From contig OZ001190.1 in assembly GCA_963921355.3 (NCBI GenBank), positions 2,046,001 through 2,110,000 of the forward strand: a stretch of 64,000 nt of DNA. The letters run 5' to 3'. Of this stretch, positions 8,957 to 16,318 are shown one piece after another (positions within the stretch are counted from its first letter, which is position 1; each line of letters begins with the position of its first letter). This DNA comes from CAWUEZ02 sp963921355. GTDB taxonomy: Bacteria; Pseudomonadota; Alphaproteobacteria; Thalassobaculales; Thalassobaculaceae. Under the pieces are notes generated by a model that was not told the DNA's origin, ran no database searches, and worked only from the letters and a program-made list of their open reading frames with translations. The position numbers were made by a program, and so were the translations under genes.

Positions 8957-9670
8957 TTATCCGACCACAGGCAGCGGTTTGCGCAGGGTGATGACCGAGG
9001 GAGTGATGCTGCAGTCCCAGCACAGCGTCTCGACGCCGGCGGCCATGGCCCGGTCGAAGGCCGCTCCGTAGGTCGGATCGATGTCCCGCGCCAGGGTGAG
9101 GCGGTCGCAATCCATGCGCTGGACGCAGAACATCATGACGGCGCGGTGGCCGGCCTCGACCATGGCGGCGAGTTCGTCGAGGTGCTTGGCGCCCCGGCTG
9201 GTGACGCTGTCGGGAAACTCCGCCGCCCCCGGATTGGGGCCGTCGGGGCGCCTCAGATGGACGTTCTTCACCTCGACATAGCAGGCTGGCCGCTCGGGAT
9301 CCTCCAGCAGCATATCGATCCGGCTGTTGGTGCCGTACTTCACCTCGCGGCGCAGGCTGGTGTATCCCGCAAGCTCCGGTATGACGCCACCGGCGATCGC
9401 TTCGGCGACGATGGCGTTCGGGTGACCGGTGTTGATCCCGACCAGCCCGCCATCCGCCTCGACCAGCTCGAGGGTGAACGGCAGCTTGCGGTTGGGGTTG
9501 GGAGAGCGCGACAGCCAGACCGGCGACTCCGGATCCTTGAGCCCGGTCATCGCCCCCGGATTGGGGCAGTGGACGGTCACCATCTCTCCGCCGGGCAGGT
9601 CAATGTCGGCCAGGAACCGCTTGTAGCGCTTGATCAGTCGGCCTGCGATGAGCGGGGTCAACAGGTCCAT
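8957..9670 (-). CDS. sfsA: SfsA family DNA/RNA nuclease-like protein
   Basis: Predicted 237-residue protein of the sugar fermentation stimulation A family, whose normal length is about 235. Recognisable blocks are LIAGRLIKRYKRFLADI at the start, VHCPNPGAMTGL (about residues 33-44), the acidic nuclease-like centre RIDMLL...CYVEVKNVHL (about 115-135) and the C-terminal ITLRKPLP. The frame is open further upstream, but the start at 9670 matches the family N-terminus. The family has an OB fold plus a restriction-endonuclease-like fold; its cellular role is unclear. Confidence 0.92.
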   Translation of the reverse strand: MDLLTPLIAGRLIKRYKRFLADIDLPGGEMVTVHCPNPGAMTGLKDPESPVWLSRSPNPNRKLPFTLELVEADGGLVGINTGHPNAIVAEAIAGGVIPELAGYTSLRREVKYGTNSRIDMLLEDPERPACYVEVKNVHLRRPDGPNPGAAEFPDSVTSRGAKHLDELAAMVEAGHRAVMMFCVQRMDCDRLTLARDIDPTYGAAFDRAMAAGVETLCWDCSITPSVITLRKPLPVVG

Positions 9671-9751
9671 GGTCGGCGATCCGGGTTCATCCACAGTTGG
9701 AGCGGGCGGCACCCCGTTCTATCGTGGCCGAAAAAGATCTCAAGGGAGGGC

Positions 9752-10600
9752 ATGGGTATGGGTATCGCGCCGCACCGCATCGCCGAAGCCTACGGCCGCG
9801 ACGGATTCATCTGCCCGGTCGACGTCGTCAGCGCGGATGAGGCCGCCGAACTCCGCGCCGATCTCGAGGCTGCGGAGGCGGTTCTGGCTGACACACCGGA
9901 CCGGCTGGCGCTGCTGCGCTCTTACCCGGACCGGTTGCTGCCGTCCTTCGATCGGCTGATCCGCCACCCGGCGCTGCACGCTGCCGTGACCCCGATCCTG
10001 GGGCCCGATCTGATGGTGTGGAGTGCCGGTCTGTTCATCAAGGAGGCGAACTCGCCGAACATCGTCACCTGGCACCAGGACCTGACCTATTGGGGGTTGG
10101 ACGATACCGCTGAGGTGACGGCCTGGGTCGCGCTGTCGCCCTCGACGGTGGAGAGCGGGTGCATGCGGTTCGTACCCGGCAGCCAGACTCAGAGCCAGGT
10201 TGCCCATGTCGACACCTTCGATGCCAACAACCTGCTGTCCCGGGGGCAGGAGATCGCCTTCAAGGTCAATGACAGCGACGCCGTCGATGCGGTGCTGCAG
10301 CCGGGCCAGGCCTCGTTGCATCACGGCCATCTGTTTCACGCTTCGGGGCCCAATCGCACCGGCGACCGCCGGATCGGGACCGCGATCCGGTTCATCACCC
10401 CCGCTATGAAGCAGCGCAGCGGCGACAAATCGCTGGTGGCTCTGGTCAGCGGTCAGGACCGGTTCGGCCACTTCAAGATCGCCCCCTCGCCGGACGGCAG
10501 GTTGAGCGACAGGGATTTAGCGCTGTGCAGTGCGGACGCGGAGATCAAGCGCCGGGTTCTCTACGAAGGGGCCGATGCCTCCAAAGGACAGCGCTACTGA
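9752..10600 (+). CDS. phytanoyl-CoA dioxygenase (PhyH) family protein
   Basis: Predicted 282-residue Fe(II)/2-oxoglutarate dioxygenase. The iron triad is visible as HQD in TWHQDLTYWG (about residues 109-118) and the distal His in LHHGHLFHASGPN (about 189-201). An Arg in RRIGTAIRFITP would bind 2-oxoglutarate. A GGAGGG ribosome site precedes; ATG 9758 is an equally possible start with better spacing. It is convergent with the DddP-like gene, with only 15 bases between the stops. PhyH-like enzymes hydroxylate many small molecules; no substrate is evident. Confidence 0.85.
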   Translation: MGMGIAPHRIAEAYGRDGFICPVDVVSADEAAELRADLEAAEAVLADTPDRLALLRSYPDRLLPSFDRLIRHPALHAAVTPILGPDLMVWSAGLFIKEANSPNIVTWHQDLTYWGLDDTAEVTAWVALSPSTVESGCMRFVPGSQTQSQVAHVDTFDANNLLSRGQEIAFKVNDSDAVDAVLQPGQASLHHGHLFHASGPNRTGDRRIGTAIRFITPAMKQRSGDKSLVALVSGQDRFGHFKIAPSPDGRLSDRDLALCSADAEIKRRVLYEGADASKGQRY

Positions 10601-10618
10601 ACCGGTGCTTCTGCTCTA
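10595..10618 (-). repeat. half-copy of the TAGAGC palindromic element
   Basis: On the minus strand the stop codon of the DddP-like gene begins TAGAGCAGAAGCACCGGTTC. This matches the complement of the right arm of the element at 14020-14083 (TAGAGCTGATTCACCGGTC) with a few mismatches. No partner arm is seen, so it looks like a solitary or worn half-element between two convergent genes. Confidence 0.4.
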
Positions 10619-11908
10619 AATCTCGGGAACGAGGTCGAGCGGGAAGTCGTCGAGGATTTCGGTTCCGGATTCGGTGACCAGCACCTGGCGCTCGATCTTG
10701 ATGCCCTCGTGGCCGCCGTCCTCGCCGATATAGGCCTCAACGCACATCACCATGCCGGGCTCGAACAGATAGTCGTAACCGTAGAGTTCCCAGTCCTGCG
10801 GGTAGCGCACGCAGGGGAACTCGTCGCACAGCCCGACGCCGTGCATGACCACCGAGTAGCGCTGGCCGATCATGCTGTCGGGCAGGGCATAGCTTCGGGC
10901 GCTGAACTCCTCGAAGCTCAGGCCGGGACGCATCAGTTCGATGTTGTGGGCGATCATATCGACCGCGTGGCCGTGCAGCCGCCGCTGTTCATCGGTGGGG
11001 GTCCGTCCCGGCGTGATCCAGCTGCGCGACAGGTCGGCGCAGTAGCCGTAGGGCCCGATCAGATCGGTGTCGAAGGCCACAACGTCTCCCGCCTGGATCA
11101 CTCGGTCTGCGCACTCGGCAAACCAGGGATTGGTCCGCGGCCCGCTCGCCAGCAGCCGGGTCTCGATCCACTCGGCACCGCGGGCGATGCTCTCGCCATG
11201 CAGCACGGACCAGAGCTGGTTCTCGGTCATGCCCGGTTCCAGCGCGTGCCACATCGCCGCCATCGATCGCTCCGTCGCATGGATCGCCCGGCGCATGGCG
11301 ACAATCTCTTCCCGGTGCTTGATCTTGCGGGCCTCGTCGCACAGCCGCAGGGCCGGCACGATCTCGATGCCTTCAGCCTCCAGGGCCGCGGCGCCGACCG
11401 GATCCAGGACGTCTACGGCCAGGCGCCGGGAGCCGCCGCCATGGGCGCGCACCAGATCGGCGATCTCCCGCGCCCACAGGGCCGCGATCTCGGGTTCCCG
11501 GGGGCCCGCCATCATGTGCATGTAGCTGAGCGCGGGCCGGCGCTCCGAGATCAGCGGCAGATGGTCCGACAGGTGCTCGCAACCGTGGAAGTCCCACAGG
11601 ATTGCCGGCCCCTCGGTGGCGACGAAGCCGTAGCGCACCGCGTTGTGCATGCACCAGATCTGCATGTTGGTGGCGTCGAGCGCATAGCGCAGGTTCATCA
11701 TGTCGCCGAGCAGAATGCCGCTGACGTCTTCGGCCTTGAGGTGGGCCCGCAGCCGGTCCAGCCGGTAGCCGCGGATCAGATCCATGTCCGGCGCCCGCAG
11801 CCCGGCCTCCGCCCATTCGGCTTCGGCGGGATTGCCGTCGGTGCGGAGCGTGTGGGCGGCCGCACGGCGGGACGGATCGATCCGGCGGCTGTGGGGCATC
11901 ACGTTCAT
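10616..11908 (-). CDS. dddP: DddP-like DMSP lyase (M24 metallopeptidase fold)
   Basis: Predicted 430-residue member of the M24 creatinase/prolidase fold. The N-terminal RRIDPSR and EWAEAGLRAPD blocks, TNMQIW, and the long match EWIETRLLASGPRTNPWF are features I recall from DddP enzymes, which cleave dimethylsulfoniopropionate to dimethyl sulfide and acrylate. Metal ligands are Asp280, Asp282, Asp292, His356, Glu391 and Glu406. Tyr351 and Asp362 occupy the family's catalytic positions, with the same relative spacing as in the Ruegeria enzyme as I remember it. ATG 11908 is chosen because it precedes the conserved N-terminus; ATG 11899 is possible. A generic M24 peptidase is the alternative. Confidence 0.75.
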   Translation of the reverse strand: MNVMPHSRRIDPSRRAAAHTLRTDGNPAEAEWAEAGLRAPDMDLIRGYRLDRLRAHLKAEDVSGILLGDMMNLRYALDATNMQIWCMHNAVRYGFVATEGPAILWDFHGCEHLSDHLPLISERRPALSYMHMMAGPREPEIAALWAREIADLVRAHGGGSRRLAVDVLDPVGAAALEAEGIEIVPALRLCDEARKIKHREEIVAMRRAIHATERSMAAMWHALEPGMTENQLWSVLHGESIARGAEWIETRLLASGPRTNPWFAECADRVIQAGDVVAFDTDLIGPYGYCADLSRSWITPGRTPTDEQRRLHGHAVDMIAHNIELMRPGLSFEEFSARSYALPDSMIGQRYSVVMHGVGLCDEFPCVRYPQDWELYGYDYLFEPGMVMCVEAYIGEDGGHEGIKIERQVLVTESGTEILDDFPLDLVPEI

Positions 11909-11993
11909 GAAAAAGGGACCCGGCGCAATTGCGACGCCGGCAGCCTGCGGTGCGGAGGCCCTTTCGTCTCGCCCGTTTGCGACCAAAGCAGTC

Positions 11994-12021
11994 TTGACAC
12001 GTCACCAGCGGACTCTATGCC
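11994..12021 (+). promoter_or_regulatory. putative sigma-70 promoter of the CinA-like gene
   Basis: TTGACA (11994-11999) and TATGCC (12016-12021) are separated by 16 bases, 41 bases before the start codon, in the divergent gap between the DddP-like gene and the CinA-like gene. The -35 element is consensus and the -10 weak. Confidence 0.35.
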
Positions 12022-12062
12022 TTGCGAAAGGACCGTCCGACACCACGCACCGAGCGTTACCC

Positions 12063-12869
12063 ATGGCCGATCAAACCGTCACCGCCGCGATGCTGATCAT
12101 CGGCAACGAGATCCTGTCCGGCCGGACCAAGGACAAGAATGTCGGCTTCCTGGCCGATGAACTGACGACGATGGGTATCCAGCTGTCGGAGGTCCGGATC
12201 GTGCGCGACGACGAGGCCGCGATCGTCGACGCGGCCTGGGCGCTGTCCGAACGCTACACCTATGTGTTTACCTCGGGCGGTATCGGCCCGACCCATGACG
12301 ACATCACCACCGCCTGCATCGCCAAGGCTTTCGGCGTCGCGGTCGAACGCAATCCGGAGGCGATGCGGCGGTTGACCGCGCATTACGCCGACAGCGGGAT
12401 CGAGTTCAACGAAGCCCGCCAGAAGATGGCCGATATCCCGGTCGGGGCGGAGCTGATCGACAATCCGGTCTCGGCGGCCCCCGGGTTCATCCTCGGCAAC
12501 GTTCACGTCCTGGCCGGTGTGCCGCGAATCCTGCAGGGCATGGTGGCCGGGCTGAAGCCGCGCCTGACAGGCGGCGCCAAGGTGCTGTCCCGTACCGTCG
12601 GCTGCACCATCGGCGAGGGGACGGTCGCCGCCGGCCTCGGCAAGATCCAGTCGACCTATCCCGAGATCGAGATCGGCAGTTACCCGTATTTCCGCGCCGG
12701 CGCCTTCGGCACCAGCCTTGTCTTGCGGGCCACGGATTCTGACCGGCTGGATGCGGCGGCCGAGGCGGTGCGGGAGCTGGTCCGCTCGTTCGGGGTTGAG
12801 CCGATCGATATCGATCACGGAGCAGACGCGAAAGAGGGGGCGGATGCGTCGGCGGAAGGTGCGGCGTGA
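12063..12869 (+). CDS. molybdopterin-binding / CinA N-terminal domain protein
   Basis: Predicted 268-residue protein consisting of the MoaB/MogA-like domain of CinA (competence/damage-inducible protein A) without the C-terminal nicotinamide-nucleotide amidase domain. Recognisable motifs are IIGNEILSGRTKDKN (residues 12-26) and TSGGIGPTHDD (about 70-80), the nucleotide-binding core of the fold. A short Ala/Glu/Asp-rich tail ends the protein. It overlaps the enoyl-CoA hydratase gene by four bases (GTGA), so the two are co-translated. Single-domain versions are common in alphaproteobacteria. Confidence 0.88.
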   Translation: MADQTVTAAMLIIGNEILSGRTKDKNVGFLADELTTMGIQLSEVRIVRDDEAAIVDAAWALSERYTYVFTSGGIGPTHDDITTACIAKAFGVAVERNPEAMRRLTAHYADSGIEFNEARQKMADIPVGAELIDNPVSAAPGFILGNVHVLAGVPRILQGMVAGLKPRLTGGAKVLSRTVGCTIGEGTVAAGLGKIQSTYPEIEIGSYPYFRAGAFGTSLVLRATDSDRLDAAAEAVRELVRSFGVEPIDIDHGADAKEGADASAEGAA

Positions 12870-13615
12870 CCCTGGTCTCGGTCGAGCGCCATGATGCTGC
12901 CGCGCGGATCAGCCTGAGCCGGCCGGAAAAGCGCAACGCGATCTCGACGGCGCTGGCGGCCGACTTGCGGACCGCCTTCGAGACGCTGGCCGAGGACCCG
13001 GATCTGCGGGTCGTGGTGCTGTCCGGTGACGGCCCGAGTTTCTGCGCGGGCGCGGATATCGGCGAACTCGCCCATCTGACCCCGGAAACGGCGGAAACTT
13101 TCATTCGCAGTCTGCATGAAGCCATCGCGGCGGTGATGGCGTGCCCGGTGCCGGTGATTGCGGCGATCCGCGGCGCCTGCGTCGGCGCCGGGCTTGAGCT
13201 GGCGGCCGGATGCGATCTCCGCCTCGCCGTTTTTGACGCGCGGTTCTCGATGCCGGAAGTTCAGGTCGGCATCCCATCGGTCATAGAAGCCGCCCTTCTG
13301 CCGCGCCTGCTGGGGCGCGGCCGGGCGGCACGACTGGTGCTGACCGGCGAAACCATCGATGCCGCCACCGCTGCCCGGTGGGGCTTGGTGGAGGAGGTCG
13401 TCGAAGACGATCGGGTCCTGTTTCGGGCCGGGGCAATGGCGGCGGAAATCGCCAGCGCCGACCCGGCCGCCATCCGTGCCCAGAAGCGGCTGATCAGAGC
13501 GTGGGACGACCTGCCCCTGGCGGAAGCGATCGAGGTCAGTGTCGCGGCCTTCGCGGAGAGCTACCGGACCGACACCCCGCGGCAACGGATCGCCGCCGCC
13601 CGCGGAGGCCGGTGA
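12866..13615 (+). CDS. enoyl-CoA hydratase/isomerase (crotonase) family protein
   Basis: Predicted 249-residue crotonase-fold enzyme acting on acyl-CoA thioesters. The oxyanion-hole segments are FCAGADIGEL (about residues 53-62) and IRGACVGAGLELAAGCD (about 95-111). A glutamate-region stretch, EVQVGIPSVIEAALLPRL, follows. The position of the second catalytic acid is not canonical (Ser-Val-Ile-Glu), so hydratase versus isomerase activity is uncertain. GTG start overlaps the previous stop; the next gene starts one base before this stop ends. The three genes form a tight operon. Confidence 0.87.
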   Translation: MTLVSVERHDAAARISLSRPEKRNAISTALAADLRTAFETLAEDPDLRVVVLSGDGPSFCAGADIGELAHLTPETAETFIRSLHEAIAAVMACPVPVIAAIRGACVGAGLELAAGCDLRLAVFDARFSMPEVQVGIPSVIEAALLPRLLGRGRAARLVLTGETIDAATAARWGLVEEVVEDDRVLFRAGAMAAEIASADPAAIRAQKRLIRAWDDLPLAEAIEVSVAAFAESYRTDTPRQRIAAARGGR

Positions 13616-14022
13616 TGGCCCCGGTGCGAGCGGTCGCTGTTCTCGCCGTGCTGGCCATGCTCGGGCTGGCCCGGCCCGGTGCGGCCGCCGCCGACGGGAT
13701 CGAGGGGATCTGGGGGGTCGACCGCAACGGCAGCCCGAACTGTTCGGTCCTGGTGATGGTGCTGCGCGCCGGCGGTTACACCAAAGCGATGCTCGATATC
13801 GGCACCACCAAAGGCCTGCGCGACAGCATTGCCGGGACCTCGACCTATACGCTGGTCGGTGACCGCCTCGAGATCGCCCGGTCCCTGTCGCTGGCCCGCC
13901 CGGAACCGGCCCAGGTTTTCCGCTGGGATCCGATCTCCGACATCCTGCGCCGGGAACGCCCGGAACCCTATCTCACCTATCGGCGCTGCCCGGACCGGCC
14001 GCTCAATCCGATGGAGCGCTAG
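13615..14022 (+). CDS. small secreted hypothetical protein
   Basis: Predicted 135-residue protein with a clear Sec signal peptide: Arg near the start, a hydrophobic run AVAVLAVLAMLGLA and a cleavage-like AAA at about residues 25-27. The mature part begins with GIEGIWGVDRNG, a pattern common in small periplasmic proteins of unknown function. One cysteine lies near the start of the mature part and another near the C-terminus, so a disulfide is possible. Its TAG stop is the first three bases of a palindromic repeat. Function unknown. Confidence 0.65.
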   Translation: MAPVRAVAVLAVLAMLGLARPGAAAADGIEGIWGVDRNGSPNCSVLVMVLRAGGYTKAMLDIGTTKGLRDSIAGTSTYTLVGDRLEIARSLSLARPEPAQVFRWDPISDILRRERPEPYLTYRRCPDRPLNPMER

Positions 14023-14275
14023 AGCAGATCCGTGTCAGATGGAATCGCCATCGGCGATCCATCAGACCGGTGAATCAGCTCTAACTCTGTGATTTAGATC
14101 GGATTCACACGTTTTGTCGGAAACCAGAGAGCTTCCGACAAAACGTGATCCGATCTAGTGGTGCGATCCGAACGGATGAGTCCCATCCGTTCGGTGAATC
14201 GCCCCACCACGTAATTGAATATGTGGGCTGATTCACGAAACGTATGGGTGCCAAACGTTTCGATCAGACCACTAC
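14020..14275. repeat. mosaic of four tandem palindromic elements
   Basis: Four hairpins follow one another. A (14020-14083) is bounded by TAGAGC and GCTCTA and has inner arms 14038-14049 / 14053-14063. B (14095-14157) has arms 14095-14104 and 14108-14122 pairing with 14148-14157 and 14133-14147. C (14156-14210) has perfect 11-bp arms 14168-14178 / 14184-14194. D (about 14228-14275) has arms 14237-14243 / 14255-14261. B and D share a TCA bulge in the left arm. No T-run follows, so these are not ordinary terminators. The first TAG is the stop codon of the preceding gene. Related copies occur at 25742 and 43432. Confidence 0.75.
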
Positions 14276-14290
14276 CGAGTCCTGGTCGCG

Positions 14291-14998
14291 TCAGAAGTCG
14301 ACCGTTGATCCCGTCTGGTCGATCAGCGTGCCGGAGCGGTCCGGGGTCAGGCGGTCGATCACCCGCAGCAGATCGGCCGCCGCCACTGCGGGCGGGCGGA
14401 CGTCCAGGCCGGTCTTGGCGAACGGTGCCGACAGGCGCGTGTCGACGGTTCCCGGATGCAAGGCGACGCAGAGTGCCTCGCTGCGCGTGCGTGCAAGTTC
14501 AATCGCGGCACACCGCACCAGCTGATTGAGCGCGGCCTTGGAGGCCCGGTAGGCATGCCATCCGCCGATCCGGTTGTCGGAGATCGAGCCGACACGCGCC
14601 GACAGGGTGGCGAACACGGATTTGCCGCGGCGCGGCAGCAGCGGCAGCAGGTGTTTCATCAGCAGGGCCGGGCCGGTGGCGTTGAGCGCGAACGCCTGGG
14701 CGAGATGGGCAGGGTCGAGCTGGCGCCAGGACTTCTCCGGCTGAAACCCGCCCCCATGAAGAAAGCCGGTGGCATCGATGATCAGGCGGGGCGGCGCGTC
14801 CTGCGCCGAAAGATGGTCTGCCAGGCGGGCAATCGAGTGCTCATCGATCAGGTCGACAGATACATCGGCAGTGCGGCCGGCGCGCACGACCGGCGGAAAA
14901 TGCCCGGACGCATCGATCGCGTCAGCGATGGCGGCACCGATGCCGCCGGTTGCGCCGATCACCACGGCCCCGGCCGGCGAGGGAAACGAAGCGAGCAT
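14291..14998 (-). CDS. short-chain dehydrogenase/reductase (SDR) family protein
   Basis: Predicted 235-residue NAD(P)-dependent oxidoreductase. The nucleotide-binding GATGGIGAAIADAI lies at about residues 15-28 and the catalytic YRASKAALN at about 149-157, with a preceding active-site Ser in ATLSARVGSISD. A Pro-rich C-terminal part ends in a LIDQTGSTVDF strand. The start at 14998 is selected because it directly precedes the Rossmann strand; the longer frame has no family match. C-factor-like SDRs look similar. Substrate unknown. Confidence 0.85.
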   Translation of the reverse strand: MLASFPSPAGAVVIGATGGIGAAIADAIDASGHFPPVVRAGRTADVSVDLIDEHSIARLADHLSAQDAPPRLIIDATGFLHGGGFQPEKSWRQLDPAHLAQAFALNATGPALLMKHLLPLLPRRGKSVFATLSARVGSISDNRIGGWHAYRASKAALNQLVRCAAIELARTRSEALCVALHPGTVDTRLSAPFAKTGLDVRPPAVAAADLLRVIDRLTPDRSGTLIDQTGSTVDF

Positions 14999-15399
14999 GG
15001 GGGAGCGACGGTTGTTCCAAGGAAGAACGGAGGTGGTCCTGCCACGACCCGGGTCAAGCCGTCGCGGTCGCCGGACCCGGGCGGTCGCGGCATTCTGGAC
15101 GTTAACCAAGTTTTAGCCGACGGGCTCGAAACTCACGGTCAGAACACACCACCCCGCTGCCTCAGCGACGCGTATCCAGAACGGAGCTGTCGCGATCCTG
15201 CGCCGGGGTGGTTTTCTTTTGAGCTCCGTGAGCAGAGCCCGCCGGAACAGGGCGCGTGTGGGTCCGGTGTGCAAGATGATGGTGGAGGTCTCGAAGGAAG
15301 GTTCCAGTCGGTCCTCCTACGCTACGGCTTCGGACGACACTCCTTCGCCCTGGGTCGGATTCCGGATGGCGCGCCACCCGAAGCCCGCAGGGCGAAGGG
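14999..15399. other. 400-base gap before tRNA-Leu, no protein gene supported
   Basis: No reading frame here has a convincing start, ribosome site or codon pattern. The stretch contains a structured segment followed by a T-rich tract (15148-15220, listed separately) and short inverted repeats. A promoter for the SDR gene on the minus strand probably lies near 15000-15110. Confidence 0.5.
15148..15220 (+). ncRNA. candidate small RNA or structured leader with terminator-like end
   Basis: ACCACCCCG (15148-15156) pairs exactly with CGGGGTGGT (15204-15212), followed by a T-rich run TTTCTTTT. Inside lie smaller stems GCTG/CAGC and GCGAC/GTCGC. This arrangement resembles a compact RNA ending in an intrinsic terminator. 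It matches no RNA family I can recognise, and it may simply be a terminator with a long loop. Confidence 0.25.
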
Positions 15400-15484
15400 T
15401 GGTGGCCCCGGGGGGACTCGAACCCCCACGCCCGAAGGCTCGCGATTTTAAGTCGCGTGCGTCTGCCAGTTCCGCCACGGGGCC
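15400..15484 (-). tRNA. tRNA-Leu (anticodon UAA)
   Basis: Read on the minus strand from 15484. The acceptor stem GGCCCCG (15484-15478) pairs with CGGGGCC (15410-15404), then discriminator A and an encoded CCA (15402-15400). The anticodon stem CGCGA/TCGCG encloses the loop CTTAAAA with anticodon TAA, reading UUA. A long variable arm (class II) and a T-loop GTTCGAGTC confirm leucine identity. It lies 20 bases after the stop of the alpha/beta hydrolase gene on the same strand. Confidence 0.96.
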
Positions 15485-15504
15485 GCCGGAGCGTGGAGAG
15501 ACTC

Positions 15505-16287
15505 CTAGACCATTTTATCCACGCGCTGCCAGATCGCTGTGAACCAGCCCGGCCAGCCGGGCCCCATCATCAGGGTGTGCGGCGCGTCGGCGAGATAGAG
15601 ATGGTCGGCGCCGATGAGGTCGGCGATCGCGCGGTCCTGGCCCGGCGGATGGCGCTCCGGATCGTCGCGCCCGCCTTCGACGACCAGGCTCGGGATGCCG
15701 GTGAGGGCGGCCGGATCGACGGGCACGCGCAGGTCGTAGCGCTCGTTCAGCATCCGGGGGCTTTCGGCACACAGCTTGGCGGCGAAGGTCTCGGCGTCGG
15801 CGTCGTCGAGATGCGGGGCGTAGCGAGCTCGGGCGACTGCCGGCGACGGGGGTGGGACGACGGCACCGTCCGGCACGGTTGCGACCGGGCGGGCGCCGGC
15901 CAGATTGCCGGGCGGCGACGGCGCCAGCAGCAGCAACCCGGTAACGCTGCGGCGCGCGGCGGCCAGCAGGACAATCAGGCCGCCCATGGAATGACCGACC
16001 AGAAGCGGCGGTTCGCCGATGGTGTCGATCGCCGCCGCCACGTCGTCGGCCATATCGCCGAAGCCCGTGTCGACGAAATCGGGGGGTGGTTCCAGCCCGC
16101 CATGGCCGCGCAGGTCGATCGCGTGGACGCTGTGACCGCTCTCGACGAGGCGGTTGACCCAGGCGTCCCAGCACCACGCACCGTGATAGCCGCCATGGAC
16201 CAGCAGCACTGGCGGTCGCGGCGCTTTCGGGTCGACCGCGAAAGTCGAGTGCAGCCGGGCCGGGCCCAGCATGGCGACGGTAGTCAC
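15505..16287 (-). CDS. alpha/beta hydrolase
   Basis: Predicted 260-residue serine hydrolase. An oxyanion HGGYHGAWCWD (about residues 30-40), the nucleophile elbow VGHSMGG (Ser about residue 100) and a late His in DAPHTLMMGPGW near the C-terminus form the expected triad, with an acidic residue in GGRDDPER. GTG 16287 has a GGGGGA site upstream; ATG 16272 is possible. It lies 31 bases downstream of ilvE on the same strand. Substrate is not evident; salicylate esterase or lactonase-like activities are typical of this size. Confidence 0.85.
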   Translation of the reverse strand: MTTVAMLGPARLHSTFAVDPKAPRPPVLLVHGGYHGAWCWDAWVNRLVESGHSVHAIDLRGHGGLEPPPDFVDTGFGDMADDVAAAIDTIGEPPLLVGHSMGGLIVLLAAARRSVTGLLLLAPSPPGNLAGARPVATVPDGAVVPPPSPAVARARYAPHLDDADAETFAAKLCAESPRMLNERYDLRVPVDPAALTGIPSLVVEGGRDDPERHPPGQDRAIADLIGADHLYLADAPHTLMMGPGWPGWFTAIWQRVDKMV

Positions 16288-16318
16288 CGGATCCCCCGGG
16301 CGCACATGGCGGGTTTGG

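Noticed and set aside
10616..11908. Ordinary Xaa-Pro aminopeptidase for the M24 protein
   Set aside because: The region around the second Asp pair and the MHGVGLCDE segment, with Asp six residues after the metal His and Tyr five before it, fits DddP better than prolidases. The peptidase reading remains the fallback.
14020..14275. The tandem hairpins as intrinsic terminators
   Set aside because: None is followed by a T-run on either strand, and relatives of the same sequence occur at other loci, so a repeat family explains them better.
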